DNA of 64,000 nucleotides from Effrenium voratum (GCA_963377175.1 CAUJNA010000827.1:83438-147437); one strand, 5' to 3'; shown: positions 49,205 through 60,455, counted from the first letter of the stretch. Numbers and translations are program-made. The notes: generated by a model from the letters alone, not told the origin.

Positions 49205-49600
49205 ATGGTGAGGAGTGTAAACTTGAGGAGTTTGTGGAAGGGAGGCGAGGCATTGAAGGTGTTCAACTCCTTCAGTGCTTTGAGTGAGGAGGAAGAAGAC
49301 CTGGAGCAGGTCTTTGCACTGGAGTGTGCTGAGGAGGAAAAGGAGGAGGTGGCTGAGGGGAGCACAGACTTCTTCAATTGGGAGGAGCTGAGTGAAGCTG
49401 AGGAAGCTGCTTTGCAGAAAGGTGGGGTGGAGGCTGAGGCTGAAGAGCAGTGGTCTGAGGAACAGCCAACTGAGAGCAAGAGGAAGGTCAAGGCCCTGAG
49501 AAAGAGGGTAAAAGAAGAGGTAATGAAGAATGAGAAAAGAAAGAAAGAAGAAGACAACAAAGCAAGCAAGGATTATCAGAAAGCAAGCCCTGCATGTTTA
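49205..49600 (+). CDS. Acidic exon of the nested element gene
   Basis: About 130 residues, glutamate-rich: LSEEEEDLEQVFALECAEEE, then TDFFNWEELSEAEEAALQK, and a basic end VKEEVMKNEKRKKEED. The frame runs out at the tandem repeat, so it is probably the 5' exon of the large downstream gene. No domain recognised. Confidence 0.5.
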
Positions 49601-50655
49601 AAGGGGTGCTGGGGAACCCCCCTGATTAATCAGGGGTGGGGTTTTGGTTATTGGGGGGGGGGGGCTCTTGAAAGGGGGTTGTCCTTTGTGACCTTGGACA
49701 TGTAAAGAAATCTATGGTTTGGTGGCCCTGTTTTTTTGCAGAAACCAGGAATGTTTGGGGCAAGTCTGCTGGAGCTGTTTAAAGGGGAGCCCTTTTCAAA
49801 AGCACATAAGCACCATTGTTTTTGTGGGCAAGGGGCTGGGAACACCCTGATTAATCAGGGGGGGTTTTGGTTATTATGGGGGGGCTGGCCCTTGAAGGGG
49901 GGTGTCCTTTGTGACCTTGAAAAACATGTTTTTTGAAACAAGGACATGTAAAGAAATCTATGGTTTGGTGGCCCTGTTTTTTTGCATAAACCAGGAATGT
50001 TTGGGGCAAGTCTGCTGGAGCTGTTTAAAGGGGAGGCAGCCTCAAAACACAGAAGCAAACCATTGTTTTTTGTGGGCAAGGCTGAACACCCTGAATTTAA
50101 TCAGCGGGGGGTTTTGTTATTATGGGGGGCGGGCCCTTGAAGGGGTCCTATTGTGACCTTGAAAAACATGTTTTTTGAAACAAGGACATGTAAAGAACTC
50201 TATGGTTTGGTGGCCCTGTTTTTTTGCAGAAACCAGGAATGTTTGGGGCAAGTCTGCTGGAGTTGTTTAAAGGGGAGCCCTTTTCAAAAGCACAGAAGCA
50301 CCATTGTTTTTGTGGGCAAGGGGCTGGGAACACCCTGATTAATCAGGGGGGGGTTTGGTTATTATGGGGGGGCTGGCCCTTGAAGGGGGGTGTCCTTTGT
50401 GACCTTGAAAAACATGTTTTTTGAAACAAGGACATGTAAAGAAATCTATGGTTTGGTGGCCCTGTTTTTTTGCAGAAACCAGGAATGTTTGGGGCAAGTC
50501 TGCTGGAGCTGTTTAAAGGGGAGCCCTTTTCAAAAGCACAGAAGCACCATTGTTTTTGTTGGCAAGGGGCTGGGAACACCCTGATTAATCAGGGGGGGTT
50601 TTGGTTATTATGGGGGGGCTGTGCCCTTGAAGGGGGGTGTCCTTTGGTGCTTGGT
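49600..50655 (+). repeat. Four tandem ~245 bp units, each with an exon-like segment
   Basis: Each unit carries TTTTTTTGCAG followed by AAACCAGGAATGTTTGGGGC, encoding PGMFGASLLELFKGEPFSKA, then a G-rich tail. The acceptor-like AG occurs in three units and is lost in the second (TTGCATA near 49981). Exon duplication or a minisatellite that happens to include an exon are both possible. Confidence 0.7.
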
Positions 50656-50660
50656 CTTGC

Positions 50661-51488
50661 AGTGTGCTGGTGTGCTGACTGCCAGGACTTTGTGCTGAGA
50701 GGAGGAGGAGCTGAAGGAGACCAAAAGGAAGGCGATGAGCCATCTGAGGATGTGGACCTCTTTGCAGAAAAGGTGAAGCAAGAGGAGGCTATGCAAGAGG
50801 AACAGCTGAGAAAAGGAGAACCAGAAGGAAAAAGAAAGGCAATGGGAGATTTCTTTTGGATACCTGGAAAGAGGTTAGCAACAAAAACAAGTAAGGAAGA
50901 GCAAGGACCTGAGGAGCAGACTCCAATCAAAAAGCTTTCTTTTGCCGTAACACCAGACAAGGCTAAAAACAGCCAGGCCAGCCCCAGAGGAAGTCAGGCC
51001 AGCCCTCAAGGAAGTGAGGCCAGCCCTAAAGGCAGTGAGGCCAGTTCAGGAGGAGGACAAAGTACACCAGGGAGTGGCAGGAAGGTGCAATATGCAATTG
51101 GTGGCAAGGCCAAGGACAGAAGAACTGCAGAAGAGAGGATGCACGAAACCTTGAGGAAGCTAACGAAAGAAGGTAAAGCCCAGAAACTTGACTGAGGAGG
51201 AGATGGAGGCAATGAGCAAGAAGCTGCACAAGCTGAACCCAGGAGGAAGACCTTTAAAGCCAGATGAAGAAAGGAGAGGAGTGCAAGGAGGCAGGTCCAG
51301 CAACAGGAGGAAGGCAAGTGAAAAGCCTTTGAAGCATGAGATGAGCTTTGCTGAGAAGAAGAGGCTGCTGGACACAATGGAGGCAAAGAAGGATAGCTTT
51401 TCTTTATCTGGTGAGTTCTGGTCACACTTCAGTAAGAAATTCGGCCTGACAGGACAGACTAAAGGAGGTCTGGTCCACGAAGGACTCA
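50661..51488 (+). pseudogene. N-terminal part of the nested element's large protein
   Basis: Begins after TTGGTCTTGCAG (acceptor-like) with VCWCADCQDFVLRGGG, then charged sequence, a run of SQASPQGSEASPKGSEA repeats and KVQYAIGGKAKDRRTAEERM. Frameshifts at about 51188 and 51470 connect it to the next part through TEEEMEAMSKKLHKLNPGGR. The CxxC pair at the start could bind zinc. Function unknown. Confidence 0.5.
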
Positions 51489-53873
51489 TTGAAAGAAGCT
51501 GTGGCTGCAAATGTGGAGGCTGGAAAGAAGAAGAGTTCAAAGAGAAAGAGGAGAGAAGGAGGGGGTGCAAAGCTGAACTTTCCAGACCAGGTTAGGCAGC
51601 TGAGGCTGTGGCTGGAACAGGAGCGGTCCCACGGGCATACTGTCTTGAAGCGCCACTTGCTTTGGAAATACTTAGACCTGCTCAAGAATGTTGAGGAGGA
51701 GATGATGAAGGAGGCTGAAGGGGAGGAGGACCAGACCAAAAGGAGGCAGCTTCTGCAGAAGGCAGAGGAGGCCAAGAAGCAGGAGAGTTCACGAAAAGCA
51801 GCATGGCTGTCCAGCAAGGTTGGTGCTAAGAACTTGAGGCCCAACTTGAAAACTACTTTGAGCAGAGTAGAGCAAGAGGCGAGGGCACTTCTAACCTGGC
51901 AGCAGCATGATGAGGACTTGAGGCTTCTGGCTTATGGCAGCACTGAGGAGCTGGCAGAATACTTTGCCAAGCCTGAGGAGGTGGAGGAGAGAAGGCGAAA
52001 GATCTTCATTGGTGCTTCAGACCAAGTACCTGTGTGGGTAAAAAGTGAGGCGAAGCGCCAGCTGTTTGCGGACTTTGAGCACGCTGCGAAGAGCCAGGCC
52101 CAAGTGAGGGAAGGCACGAGGAAAGCTCTGCGGCACAAAGCTCTTCAGATTGTTCCAGCAAAGGCACCAGAAGCTGGTGAGGAGCCAAGCAAAGGTAGCT
52201 TGACAGAGGTTGGTAGGACCTCTGAGAAGGGTCTTGAGGAGGAAGGCAAGGGCCACTTGACCAGCAAGGCAGCTGAGGGCACAGACAAATTCCGCATCAC
52301 CTATGAGGCAAGACAAGGGGTGCTGAACTACTTTGACCAGGGCAAGGATCCCACAGGAGTGGTCTTGCCTGGATTGCTGGTCGTTCCTGGCGTGCATGCT
52401 GAGCTGGCAAACATCGATGAGGCAGGCTGCTGGAAGGAAACCAGGACCTTTGTCTATGGAGGCAAGTCCATTGAGCAAAGGAAGGGAGCCTCAGCAGGCA
52501 GAACGCTGTGGGGATGGAGGCAGCTTAGGAGAAGGAGACCAGAGTTGGTGAAGCAGGTGGAGATTATGAGCCAACCTGCAAGCAATGTAGACAGTATCAT
52601 AATGTGCTGGTCCATTATGAGGCAGAGTGAGGCCTATCCTGCAAGTTATTGGGTGAGGGACTGTCTAGGAAGCTCCTTCACTGAGTCCACTCTGAGGTGC
52701 TTGAGGCTGAGCCATCAAAAGCAGGGGCCCATAGCAGGGAAAATGACAAGTGCCCTCCAACTCACCGATACAGATTTTGCAAAGGCATTTAAGGACCTGG
52801 TGAGGCAGAAGATGGACCAGCTCCGGTTTGAGGGACAGCAGAGACTTGCGCAGGAGGGGGTGAAGGATGTGTGGCAGCCAGGCCTAGAAGCAATGCTTGA
52901 GGCAATGGTGGCTGGCCAGGAGGAGATGAGGAAGAGGAACTCTGAGAACCAGTGGGTTCTGGCAGGCATGCGAAGAAACGGGTTCCTAGTTCTGAGGCCA
53001 AAGACTGAGGGCTTTGCCTTGGCAGAAGAGGAGGAGTGGGCTGAGAACATGCCTGTAGGCAGCTCCAGATTGAGCAGGCAATGGCTTGAGCAGAGGCTTG
53101 ACCATTGGAAAGGTGGCAAGGAGGTGGAGAAGCCCAACTGGAAGAAGGTAGCAGGAGCTGCTGAGGTGGCTCACCTGCAAGAGTTTGAAGCCTTTGGAGA
53201 CTTCGACAAGCAGGAAGATGTCGTTTTGAGCTTGGAGGCTGGTGAGCTCCAAAACCCAGAATGGGCTGTAGCAGCCGGGTTCCAACTGAGTTTGGACTTG
53301 AGGAAAGCAGATTGGATGAGGAGAGCCCAGGAAGGCCCTGAGGCTGCAGAGAAGAGAACAAAGGACAGAGCAAGGAAAAAACAGAAGGCAGAGATGAGAG
53401 GTGAAAGGAAGCAACTTGCAGAGGAGGATAGAGAAGCCATCAAGGATGAGCTGAGGAGTAAAAGCAGGAAAGAAGTTCTGAGGAAGATAACACCCGAGGC
53501 AAAGACAAAGAAAAGCAAGAAGACAGCAGGAACAATTAAAAAAGCAAACCGAAACGCAAAGAAGTGGGGCAAGAAAAGCAGTGTGAAGCAGAAGTTGGAC
53601 AAGCTTGCAGCCAAGAAGAGACAGGAAAAGGCTGCTGAGGAAAGCTTGCAAGAAGAAGTTTTAGCAGAGGTAGAGGAAGGGCCGCCACTGCCGCCCCCCA
53701 GTGAGGCACCTCCAGTTGAGGGGCCACCAGCTGAGCCTTTGAAGCTGTGGCTGCCAGAAGAAGGGATCTGGAGGATCACGAGTGAGGAACACGGCAGCAG
53801 TGTCTTTGTGAGGACAAGGTGCAGGTCTTGTGGTATGAGGGCAGTAAGAACAAAATCAAATCTGCCTGGGTGA
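51489..53873 (+). CDS. Large unknown protein of the nested element (794 codons open)
   Basis: A long open frame, the best coding stretch in the nested element. Lysine/glutamate-rich N-terminal coils (QLLQKAEEAKKQESSRKA), a more globular centre (GVVLPGLLVVPGVHAELANI, then VDSIIMCWSIMRQSEAYPAS), a basic region (KKSKKTAGTIKKANRNAKKW) and a proline hinge (PPLPPPSEAPPVEGPP). It ends in LWLPEEGIWRITSEEHGSS, where a frameshift passes to the protease part. The centre could be a divergent transposase, but I see no certain DDE triad or other catalytic pattern. Confidence 0.6.
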   Translation: MKEAVAANVEAGKKKSSKRKRREGGGAKLNFPDQVRQLRLWLEQERSHGHTVLKRHLLWKYLDLLKNVEEEMMKEAEGEEDQTKRRQLLQKAEEAKKQESSRKAAWLSSKVGAKNLRPNLKTTLSRVEQEARALLTWQQHDEDLRLLAYGSTEELAEYFAKPEEVEERRRKIFIGASDQVPVWVKSEAKRQLFADFEHAAKSQAQVREGTRKALRHKALQIVPAKAPEAGEEPSKGSLTEVGRTSEKGLEEEGKGHLTSKAAEGTDKFRITYEARQGVLNYFDQGKDPTGVVLPGLLVVPGVHAELANIDEAGCWKETRTFVYGGKSIEQRKGASAGRTLWGWRQLRRRRPELVKQVEIMSQPASNVDSIIMCWSIMRQSEAYPASYWVRDCLGSSFTESTLRCLRLSHQKQGPIAGKMTSALQLTDTDFAKAFKDLVRQKMDQLRFEGQQRLAQEGVKDVWQPGLEAMLEAMVAGQEEMRKRNSENQWVLAGMRRNGFLVLRPKTEGFALAEEEEWAENMPVGSSRLSRQWLEQRLDHWKGGKEVEKPNWKKVAGAAEVAHLQEFEAFGDFDKQEDVVLSLEAGELQNPEWAVAAGFQLSLDLRKADWMRRAQEGPEAAEKRTKDRARKKQKAEMRGERKQLAEEDREAIKDELRSKSRKEVLRKITPEAKTKKSKKTAGTIKKANRNAKKWGKKSSVKQKLDKLAAKKRQEKAAEESLQEEVLAEVEEGPPLPPPSEAPPVEGPPAEPLKLWLPEEGIWRITSEEHGSSVFVRTRCRSCGMRAVRTKSNLPG

Positions 53874-54984
53874 GGAGAGGTGGATTGGTGAAGCTTTCCA
53901 AAGAGGAACAGGCCAAACACTTCAAGAGGAAACAGCTCTCTTTGAGCAGGGCTTGGAAACAGGAGCTGCTTGAGGTGATGGGGGCACTGAAGGTTGATCC
54001 CTCAGGTGATGAGGAAGCTGAATCTGTGGAGCAGGTGCCTGCTGACAAGATGCCTCCAGGAGGGCTGAGGGATCAGCACTTGAGGATGGCCTGGGAACTT
54101 GTCAAGTGGCAGGTTCAGGTACTTGAGGGCTGCCACTACCTTGACCCTCTCCTTGTGCACTTCTACTTGCTGCACGTTGAGCACGAGCAGGACCCTGAGG
54201 CAGAGAAGGTGCGGAAAGCAGGGCAGAGGGAGGTAGGAGGGAAAAAGCGGCTGCTGGTGCCCATTGGCAACGAGGTGCATTGGACACTTCTGGTGATTGA
54301 CCAGGATGAGGGTGGCATCAGGGTGAGGTACTACGACAGTTTGGAACCCCTGTCTCAGACCTGCAAGAGCAGAGCAGAACTCCTTTTGAGGTGTGTCTGG
54401 CCAGACTGGGAAGGAGAAGGCTTGGTGGGAAAAACGAAAGGTCCAGGCAAGAAGCCTCAGGCAACAAGTGTGGCCTCTTTGTGGCTGCCTGGATGGAGGC
54501 TGAGGCTGCGCAGTTTGCTGGGTTCGGTGAAGCAGCCACTGGGTGGCCTGCTGAGGCAGCAGTTGTGTGGCATGAGAGGTTGCACAAGGCTGCTGGGCAG
54601 CTCAAGAAAGAGAAGGAGAAGAGGGAGAAGGAGCTGAGGGACCACGAAGCCAAGATGAAGGCTGATGGAGACCTGAGGAGGCTGGAAAGAGAGAAACTTG
54701 CAGAAAAAGGAAGGAAGAAGCAGGAGTCTGAGGAGGAGCTGAACGAGCTAGAAAAGGAGGCTTTAGCCTTGCTGGGCAAAGGAAAAGGCTTTGGCCCTGA
54801 GGACCTTTCTGAGGAGTCCAAGAAGAAGCTACAGAGGATTGAGGAAGAGGGAAACATAGGTGTGTGCAGTAGATGCAGGTGGAGGTCAGGATGCCTCGAC
54901 TGCCACACAGAGAAAGCTTTGAGGTACCTCCTGAAGAAGGAAGCCTTGAGGGCAGGAAGGAAGGTGGCTGAGGAATACGTATGA
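53819..54984 (+). pseudogene. Ulp1/C48-type cysteine protease, split by a frameshift
   Basis: First frame: EGCHYLDPLLVHFYLLHVEH, then LLVPIGNEVHWTLLVIDQDE and RVRYYDSLEP, giving the histidine (VHW) and aspartate (YYDS) of a SUMO-protease-type site. The cysteine part lies in another frame from about 54440: SGNKCGLFVAAWMEAEA, matching the D/N-CG-x-F block with the nucleophile. The frame then continues through lysine/glutamate coils to CRWRSGCLDCHTEKALRYL at 54984. An intron or a single indel could explain the split. Confidence 0.7.
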
Positions 54985-55396
54985 GGAGAAGAAGCGAGGA
55001 AAGCAGAAAAGAAACAGAAGCTGAGGTGTGGATGGGTAATTAATTAAGGTTGGCTTGGGCTGGGAAATGCTGAAGTAAGGTAGTTGATGCCCGCCTTGCT
55101 TGCTTCAGGCTCAGAAGAAGAAGGAAAGAAAATGAGGAGCAAAGATGCGAGGGGGCTTTTGTAATTGCTTCTAGAACGATCTGCAAAGAGAAAAATAGTT
55201 GCTGCTTTGTTTGCTCGCTTTTTTTGGGCAAGGTGTGGGGCGGGGGGACCTTTAATCGGGGGGGGTTTTGGGGAGAGCTCAAAAATTATTGGGTAGGGTT
55301 TTTTGGGAGAATCTTGCTGGCCCTTTACTTTAGTGTTGGTTGGAACCTGGGGGGGAAAAGGGGAAACCTTTAATCGGGGGTGGTTTACTAATCGTC
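54985..55396. other. Right end of the nested element
   Basis: No gene. G-rich stretches (ACCTTTAATCGGGGG occurs twice, near 55250 and 55367) lead to the terminal GGTTTACTAATC, the inverse of the left end. Confidence 0.5.
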
Positions 55397-57132
55397 TGCT
55401 ACCATTACTCCTCCTCCGAGCAAGCTGAAGATGCAGCGGGAGAGGAGTACACGCCTAGCATTGCCCCTCTAGAGGACCCTGAGGTGCATGCTAGAGTTGT
55501 CGCTGAGCTTCTGGCGATGACCCCATCGAAGTCAAACCAAATGAACATGCTGAGCCGATAGAGAGTAAAGATTTGGCAGGGGAAGATGTTGTTGGCAATC
55601 CCGATAAGAAGAGCCCTAGATCACTTGCAGAAAGTTCCCTAAGGCAGGAAGCAGCATCACGGAAGCACCTGATGACACACCAGCCAAAGAATCCATTCTG
55701 CGAAGTGTGCAAATGCGCCAAGATGACCAAGTCTCCCTCTCGCTCGCGGGGGGGATCCAGACAAGTTGATGCTCGAAAGTTTGCTGAGCACATCACAGCC
55801 GATTTCATAATCACTGCAGACGAACAGGAACTAGGCATAGACGATGAGTACTCTGCTCTTGTCATAAGTGACGTTGCCACCGGTTTCAAATATGCATACC
55901 CTTTTGCTAAAAGAAACACGGAAGCCACTGTGAAGGCATTTCAGCATTTCACTTCCTCGTCAGACGAGGTTGGCGCGTTTTATAGTGACAATGCCCCTGA
56001 GCAAATTGCTGCAGCTGAAGAGATGGGCTGGAGACATGTCCTCAGCCAAGAGTACATTCACAAATCGAACGCGGTGGCTGAACGAAGCATCAGAACCGTG
56101 CTCGAGGGAACTCGAGTCGCACTTGCACAGGCCGGATTGAATCATTCATACTGGCCGCACGCCGCAAGGCAATGGTGTTTATCTCAGAATGTTTGTGAAC
56201 CACCTTCTGGTTCCAGAACACCTTGGAATCTTAGGTTCGAAGAAGAGTTCAAAGGTCAGTTCTTGCCGTTCGGATGTCGCATAGACTACTGGATTGGCCC
56301 AAGACAGAAACCGAAGAAGGACTTGAAGTTTGATCCCACGTCCAATCCGGGAGTATTTGTTGGATATGTTATCCACCCCGGCTTTCTATGGAGAGGTGAT
56401 TACCTTGTTGCATCGTTGAAAGAGCTGAATGAAACGGACTTTGATGATGTCGTGAAGTTACATCGTGTTTTCAAAATCACGAGGCCCGATGGAAACTTTG
56501 TTTTCCCGATGCAGGACCGTTACAAGTCCCTTCGAGAGGGTAAGGTTTCTTCAACTCAATCTGGTCCCACCATTCAGGATGCCCCTCTCCTAGAAGCGGG
56601 ACAAGATCCGGAGGCTGTTGCCGATGTGGAGGATGAGACGCTTCTAGATGAACCCGCTCCATCCAAGGTGGAAACTATCAAAACTGTTGATCACAAAACT
56701 GGTAGGTTAGTTGAAATCCCGAAAGAAGGATCCTCGTTCTCAGAGGCGGGAGGCTTTCTGGTGAGGAAGTACAAAGGGACTACCCGACCACCCACTATAT
56801 CCTCTTTCATTTGGCAATCTATGTCTCAGAAGCAGCGTAGAGAGGCTAAGCAGAAGTATGAAAAGGATAAACTGGTCGAGACGTTGCCAAGCACAGCTGA
56901 TCGGCCAGCGTCGAGCAAGGAACGCAAGGCGGCCGCCGCCAAAGCCAAGGAGCAGCGCAGATCGGAAGGTCTTGCCGGTCTGTCAGTCAAGCAGTTGACC
57001 GAATTGATCATGTTTTCGGGAGAGGACCCGGCACCCGCAATGCCGACGGTAAAGGGACTGTCGCAGGCGCACCGTCACAAGCTAGGTTTCCATGAACACA
57101 TGTATGCTGCGGTGGCTAGGCCAGTCAATTAA
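55397..57132 (+). pseudogene. copia integrase
   Basis: Copia coding resumes with SSEQAEDAAGEEYTPS; a frameshift near 55520 leads to the main frame at 55573. Zinc-binding part: RKHLMTHQPKNPFCEVCKCA. Catalytic core: TADFIITADEQ (D), FYSDNAPEQ (D) and AVAERSIRTVLEG (E), a DD35E arrangement. After about residue 250 comes a linker and a basic C-terminus that stops at 57132. It would insert the cDNA copy. Confidence 0.85.
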
Positions 57133-57134
57133 TG

Positions 57135-58088
57135 CCGCCGAGATTCGCGTAAATCCCGAAGCTCAAAAAGTCCCTCGATGTTGAGTGGAAAAAGCTCAGT
57201 GTGAAGAAAGCGTGGGATCTCGAAGGTATTCGGGAATGGGACCACGTGTCATCCGAAGCAAAGAAATCTGGTGAGAAAGCTCATGTTGGACGCGTTTTTG
57301 AAATTTGCGTTGAAAAGGGTAGTGAACTACCTAAAGGCCATAAACTTAGGAAGTTTAAAGGGCGAACTGTTATCCAGGGCAATGACGTCAAGGACGAAAA
57401 TTCAGAGGCAGCACTCTTTGCAGAACTGGGTTCGAGTCCGGCGACGATGGAGGCCGGCAAAGTTGTTGATGCCTACGGTGCCCAGCCTGGTTACAAAACG
57501 GAACAGGCTGATGGAAAGCAAGCGTACACGCAATCATTAATGCGCGGTACCAAGACTTGGGTAAGGCTCCCTAAAACCAGATGGCCGAAGTCGTGGATTG
57601 GAAAGTACAAGGACCGGGTTGTGCCGCTTTGGCTTGCACTATATGGGCATCCAGACTCCGGGGGGTTGTGGGAGATCGATTGCACCTACAGATTGGGCGT
57701 AGTAAACTTCGTTTTGCTGTACCCTGACACGTGGCCTTCTCTATTTTATCACCATGAACTTCAACTGTTGCTGATAGTTTACGTTGATGACTTCAAAATG
57801 TCAGGCCTGGAGAAGAACATGAAGGAGGGATGGAGGCTCATCTCAACCCAGATTGACATGGATGAGCCTGAACCCATTGGTAGGTATTTGGGTAAGCACA
57901 TGGTGCGCCCAGGGGAAACCCTTAGCGTAACCGACCATCCATTCGCTGATGTCTTCCAGCATTCTTTGCCCGACCCCGCAGCGAAGAATGCAACACCTGC
58001 CAGGCGGACCCAAGATTACTGGGAATACATGCCTGAGCACGGTGTCCTGGCCTGCCATCACGTTCATTACCAAGATGTAAGCTCATGA
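57135..58088 (+). pseudogene. copia reverse transcriptase
   Basis: Frameshifted from the integrase; the main frame from 57201 reads KKAWDLEGIREWDHVSSEAK, HKLRKFKGRTVIQGNDVKDE, QADGKQAYTQSLM and the polymerase active site LIVYVDDFKMSG (YVDD near 57783). It ends at 58088; the next part overlaps it in another frame. Confidence 0.85.
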
Positions 58089-59720
58089 GGCTCAATGATG
58101 AAGTCACCTCAGAGCTTGGCCTTACGGGTAAAAGGTACACTGAGTACCGGGGTTGCACCCCGGAAGGGGATGCTGGAGAAATGTGGGATGATGTTACGAA
58201 TCCCAAAGTGTCGCTGCCGCACCTGTGGCAGGGAACCTCATACTTCTTCGACAGCTCCGTAGGTGATGCCATGGTAGCCCTAGCGGCCGCTAAGAAATCA
58301 AGAAGCAAATCTCAGGCGAAGTCTGAGGCCCGAGCGCAAGGTTTCTTCTACCTTGATCAGCTAGAGAAGGATCAACCAGCCATGCGTGAACCGGTAACCG
58401 TGGTTGAATATGATATGTGTTCTTTCCTTGAAAGCTGCGTTGAAAGGTATGTTGACCTTGCGGGGGGTAATGCCAAAACTATCAAGAGGGTTCCAACGCC
58501 GTTTCATGATGACAAAACTGCTCGACCCGTTGAAAACGAGCAGGAAATCAAGGGCGTTTTGGCACCCATTGCAACTAAAGTGCTAATGAAAATACTCTTT
58601 GCTGCGAGAATGGCCCGTTTCGATTTGCTGAGAGCAGTCCAAGGCCTTGCATCAAGAGTAACGAAGTGGTCTGCCGATTGTGACAAGGCACTGCATAGAC
58701 TTGTGTGCTATGTAGATACCACCAAAGATCTAAAAATGTCATGTTTCATCGGCGATCCAATCACTCAATGCAGATTGTGGATCTTTGCAGATGCAGACCA
58801 CGCCGGTGAACATGACAGCAAGTCCACAAGTGGGAATACATGACAGCAAGTCCACAAGTGGGTGCGTGTTGGCGCTAGTTGGCCCCAACACGTACTATCC
58901 GTTGACTGCCTTCAGCAAGAAACAAACTGTCGATGAGCTCCACTGAAAGTGAGGTTGTGGCAGCCAATGTCAGCCTTCGTGCAGTAGGACTTCCTTCTGC
59001 CGGTCTGTGGGCGTACCTCCAGAACGCGGGGGGAATAAGCACGAAGAGCCTGCCGGAAGGCAAGGTCGTAACCAAAGTCGATTCTGGGGACTATTGGATT
59101 TACGAACCACACAGATTCATTTTATCTAGAGTGCACAAACGCGTTAGGAATGCTTTGTTTGACCCCGAATCCACCAAAGATTGCCCCGTTGATTGCAAAA
59201 TGTTGGGTAGATCCAGAACTACCATCATGATTGACGAGAAAGCGGAGGTAGATCTCATGCAGGACGATTGGAGATTCCAACCCCATAGGCCTGTGCAAAG
59301 ATGGACGGGAAGAACATTGTTTCGAGTATATGGGATGTTTGATGTTGACTACCAGATTGAGTCCACCGAGATCAGGGAAGCCGTCACTGATTGGGACTAC
59401 GTGGGAGATGAGAGGATTGGCTCGGCTAGCATTTCACTGTTCGGACCCAAATGTCTTAGAGGAGTGTTCGTCGAAGACAATCAATCGACTATTAGGATCC
59501 TTGAATCAGGCAAATCCCCTGCATTTCGTCACACGGACAAAACCGAAAGAGTAAATTTAGCTTGGCTGGCGGAACAGTTCCGTAGGAAGCACTATCAATT
59601 GGTTCATGCAGACACAGTCAGGCAATCTGCCGACATCTGCACCAAACCTTTCACGAATAGTGACGAATGGAAAAACGCCCTCAGGCTAATCAGTCATACC
59701 GATCTCAATTCAGATACATC
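58089..59720 (+). pseudogene. copia RNase H region with a 28 bp duplication
   Basis: First part to 58843 ends LWIFADADHAGEHDSKSTSG, the first catalytic block. A tandem duplication at 58811-58862 shifts the frame. It resumes at about 58933: SSTESEVVAANVSLRAVGLP, GVFVEDNQSTIRILESGKSP and VHADTVRQSADICTKPFTN, the usual end of copia RNase H. Between 59040 and 59440 is a longer insert-like segment than in plant copia elements. Confidence 0.8.
58811..58862 (+). repeat. 24 bp direct repeat separated by 4 bp
   Basis: CATGACAGCAAGTCCACAAG plus TGGG occurs at 58811 and again at 58839; the 28 bp period is not a multiple of three and breaks RNase H. Confidence 0.95.
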
Positions 59721-60455
59721 GAAGAGTCGCGGATCGTCCCCCAGGATGGACGGACGCACAGGGGAACCTGCTGCCGCGGCACCATGCCCAACCCCCAGAT
59801 GCATCATTGAAGTGTGCTGTGGGGAGGACTCAAAGCTAGGTGACGTAGGCAGATCCACTGCAGCTGGATGCCAGGTGTTCAGGTTCACCCTCAATAACGA
59901 TTTCAATCAGAGTGAAAACCAAAAGATTGCTGTTGAGTTTGCGAAACAATTTCAACATATACTGATCTGGGCCAGCCTGCCTTGCACGGGGGGTACACCA
60001 TGGAACTTTATCAACAATAAGATTCCCTCAGCTAGGAAGAAAGTTGCTAACCACAGGAAGTTGTTCAACACGTTGTGGAAGTCTTTTGAGGGGTTCTTGG
60101 ATGAAATGGGACATCTCAACCCTTCAATCGCCATTGAATGGCCCAAGGGATGCACGTATTGGAAGCTTCCAAAGGTGAAGAGCATTCTTGACAAGCACGG
60201 ACTTGACAAGTCTGACTTTGATGGATGTGCTGTTGGTATAGTGAACGCCGACGGCATCCCTCTTAAGAAGCCTTGGTCTGTTGCTACCAATGTTGGAATG
60301 TTAGGGAAAACTTTGTCTAAGTTCAAATGTCGGTGCACTTCGCCACATGCGCAAGGGGCCAATCACTTAAGAACACCGAAAACTATACATTCAAACTTAC
60401 TGATGCGATCCACGCAGCCTTTTCGATCTCAGTAGCCTCCCGAGTGATTCATTCA
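59721..60455 (+). pseudogene. C-terminal extension of the copia polyprotein
   Basis: Continues the RNase H frame: CIIEVCCGEDSKLGDVGR, ILIWASLPCTGGTPWNF, HLNPSIAIEWPKGCTYWKLP. The pattern of a glycine-rich start and a CTGGTPW block is reminiscent of a methyltransferase-like or DNA-modifying fold, though I cannot name it. A frameshift near 60330 leads to the closing block KNTENYTFKLTDAIHAAF. The extension is joined without a stop to RNase H. Confidence 0.5.

Larger units (their letters stand above)
45526..55396 (+). mobile_element. 9.9 kb nested element with a Ulp1/C48-type protease gene
   Basis: The ends are inverted: GATTAGTAAACCCCCC at 45526 and GGTTTACTAATC ending near 55396. Copia sequence stops on the left and resumes on the right, so it is an insertion. 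Inside are long G-rich tandem repeats (46.9-48.5 kb), four tandem exon-like units (49.6-50.65 kb) and a long lysine/glutamate-rich coding region ending in a cysteine protease. KDZ-type DNA transposons carry C48 proteases, but I could not identify a transposase core, so the class is open. Confidence 0.6.
43373..60455 (+). mobile_element. Ty1/copia-type retrotransposon, 5'-truncated and split
   Basis: Order gag - protease - integrase - reverse transcriptase - RNase H is the copia order. The 5' end is missing at the PLV junction and no long terminal repeat was identified. A 9.9 kb element sits between protease and integrase. Almost every domain boundary has a frameshift, so it is a dead copy. 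The CCCH-finger gag and long C-terminal extension are features I associate with dinoflagellate copia elements. Confidence 0.85.
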
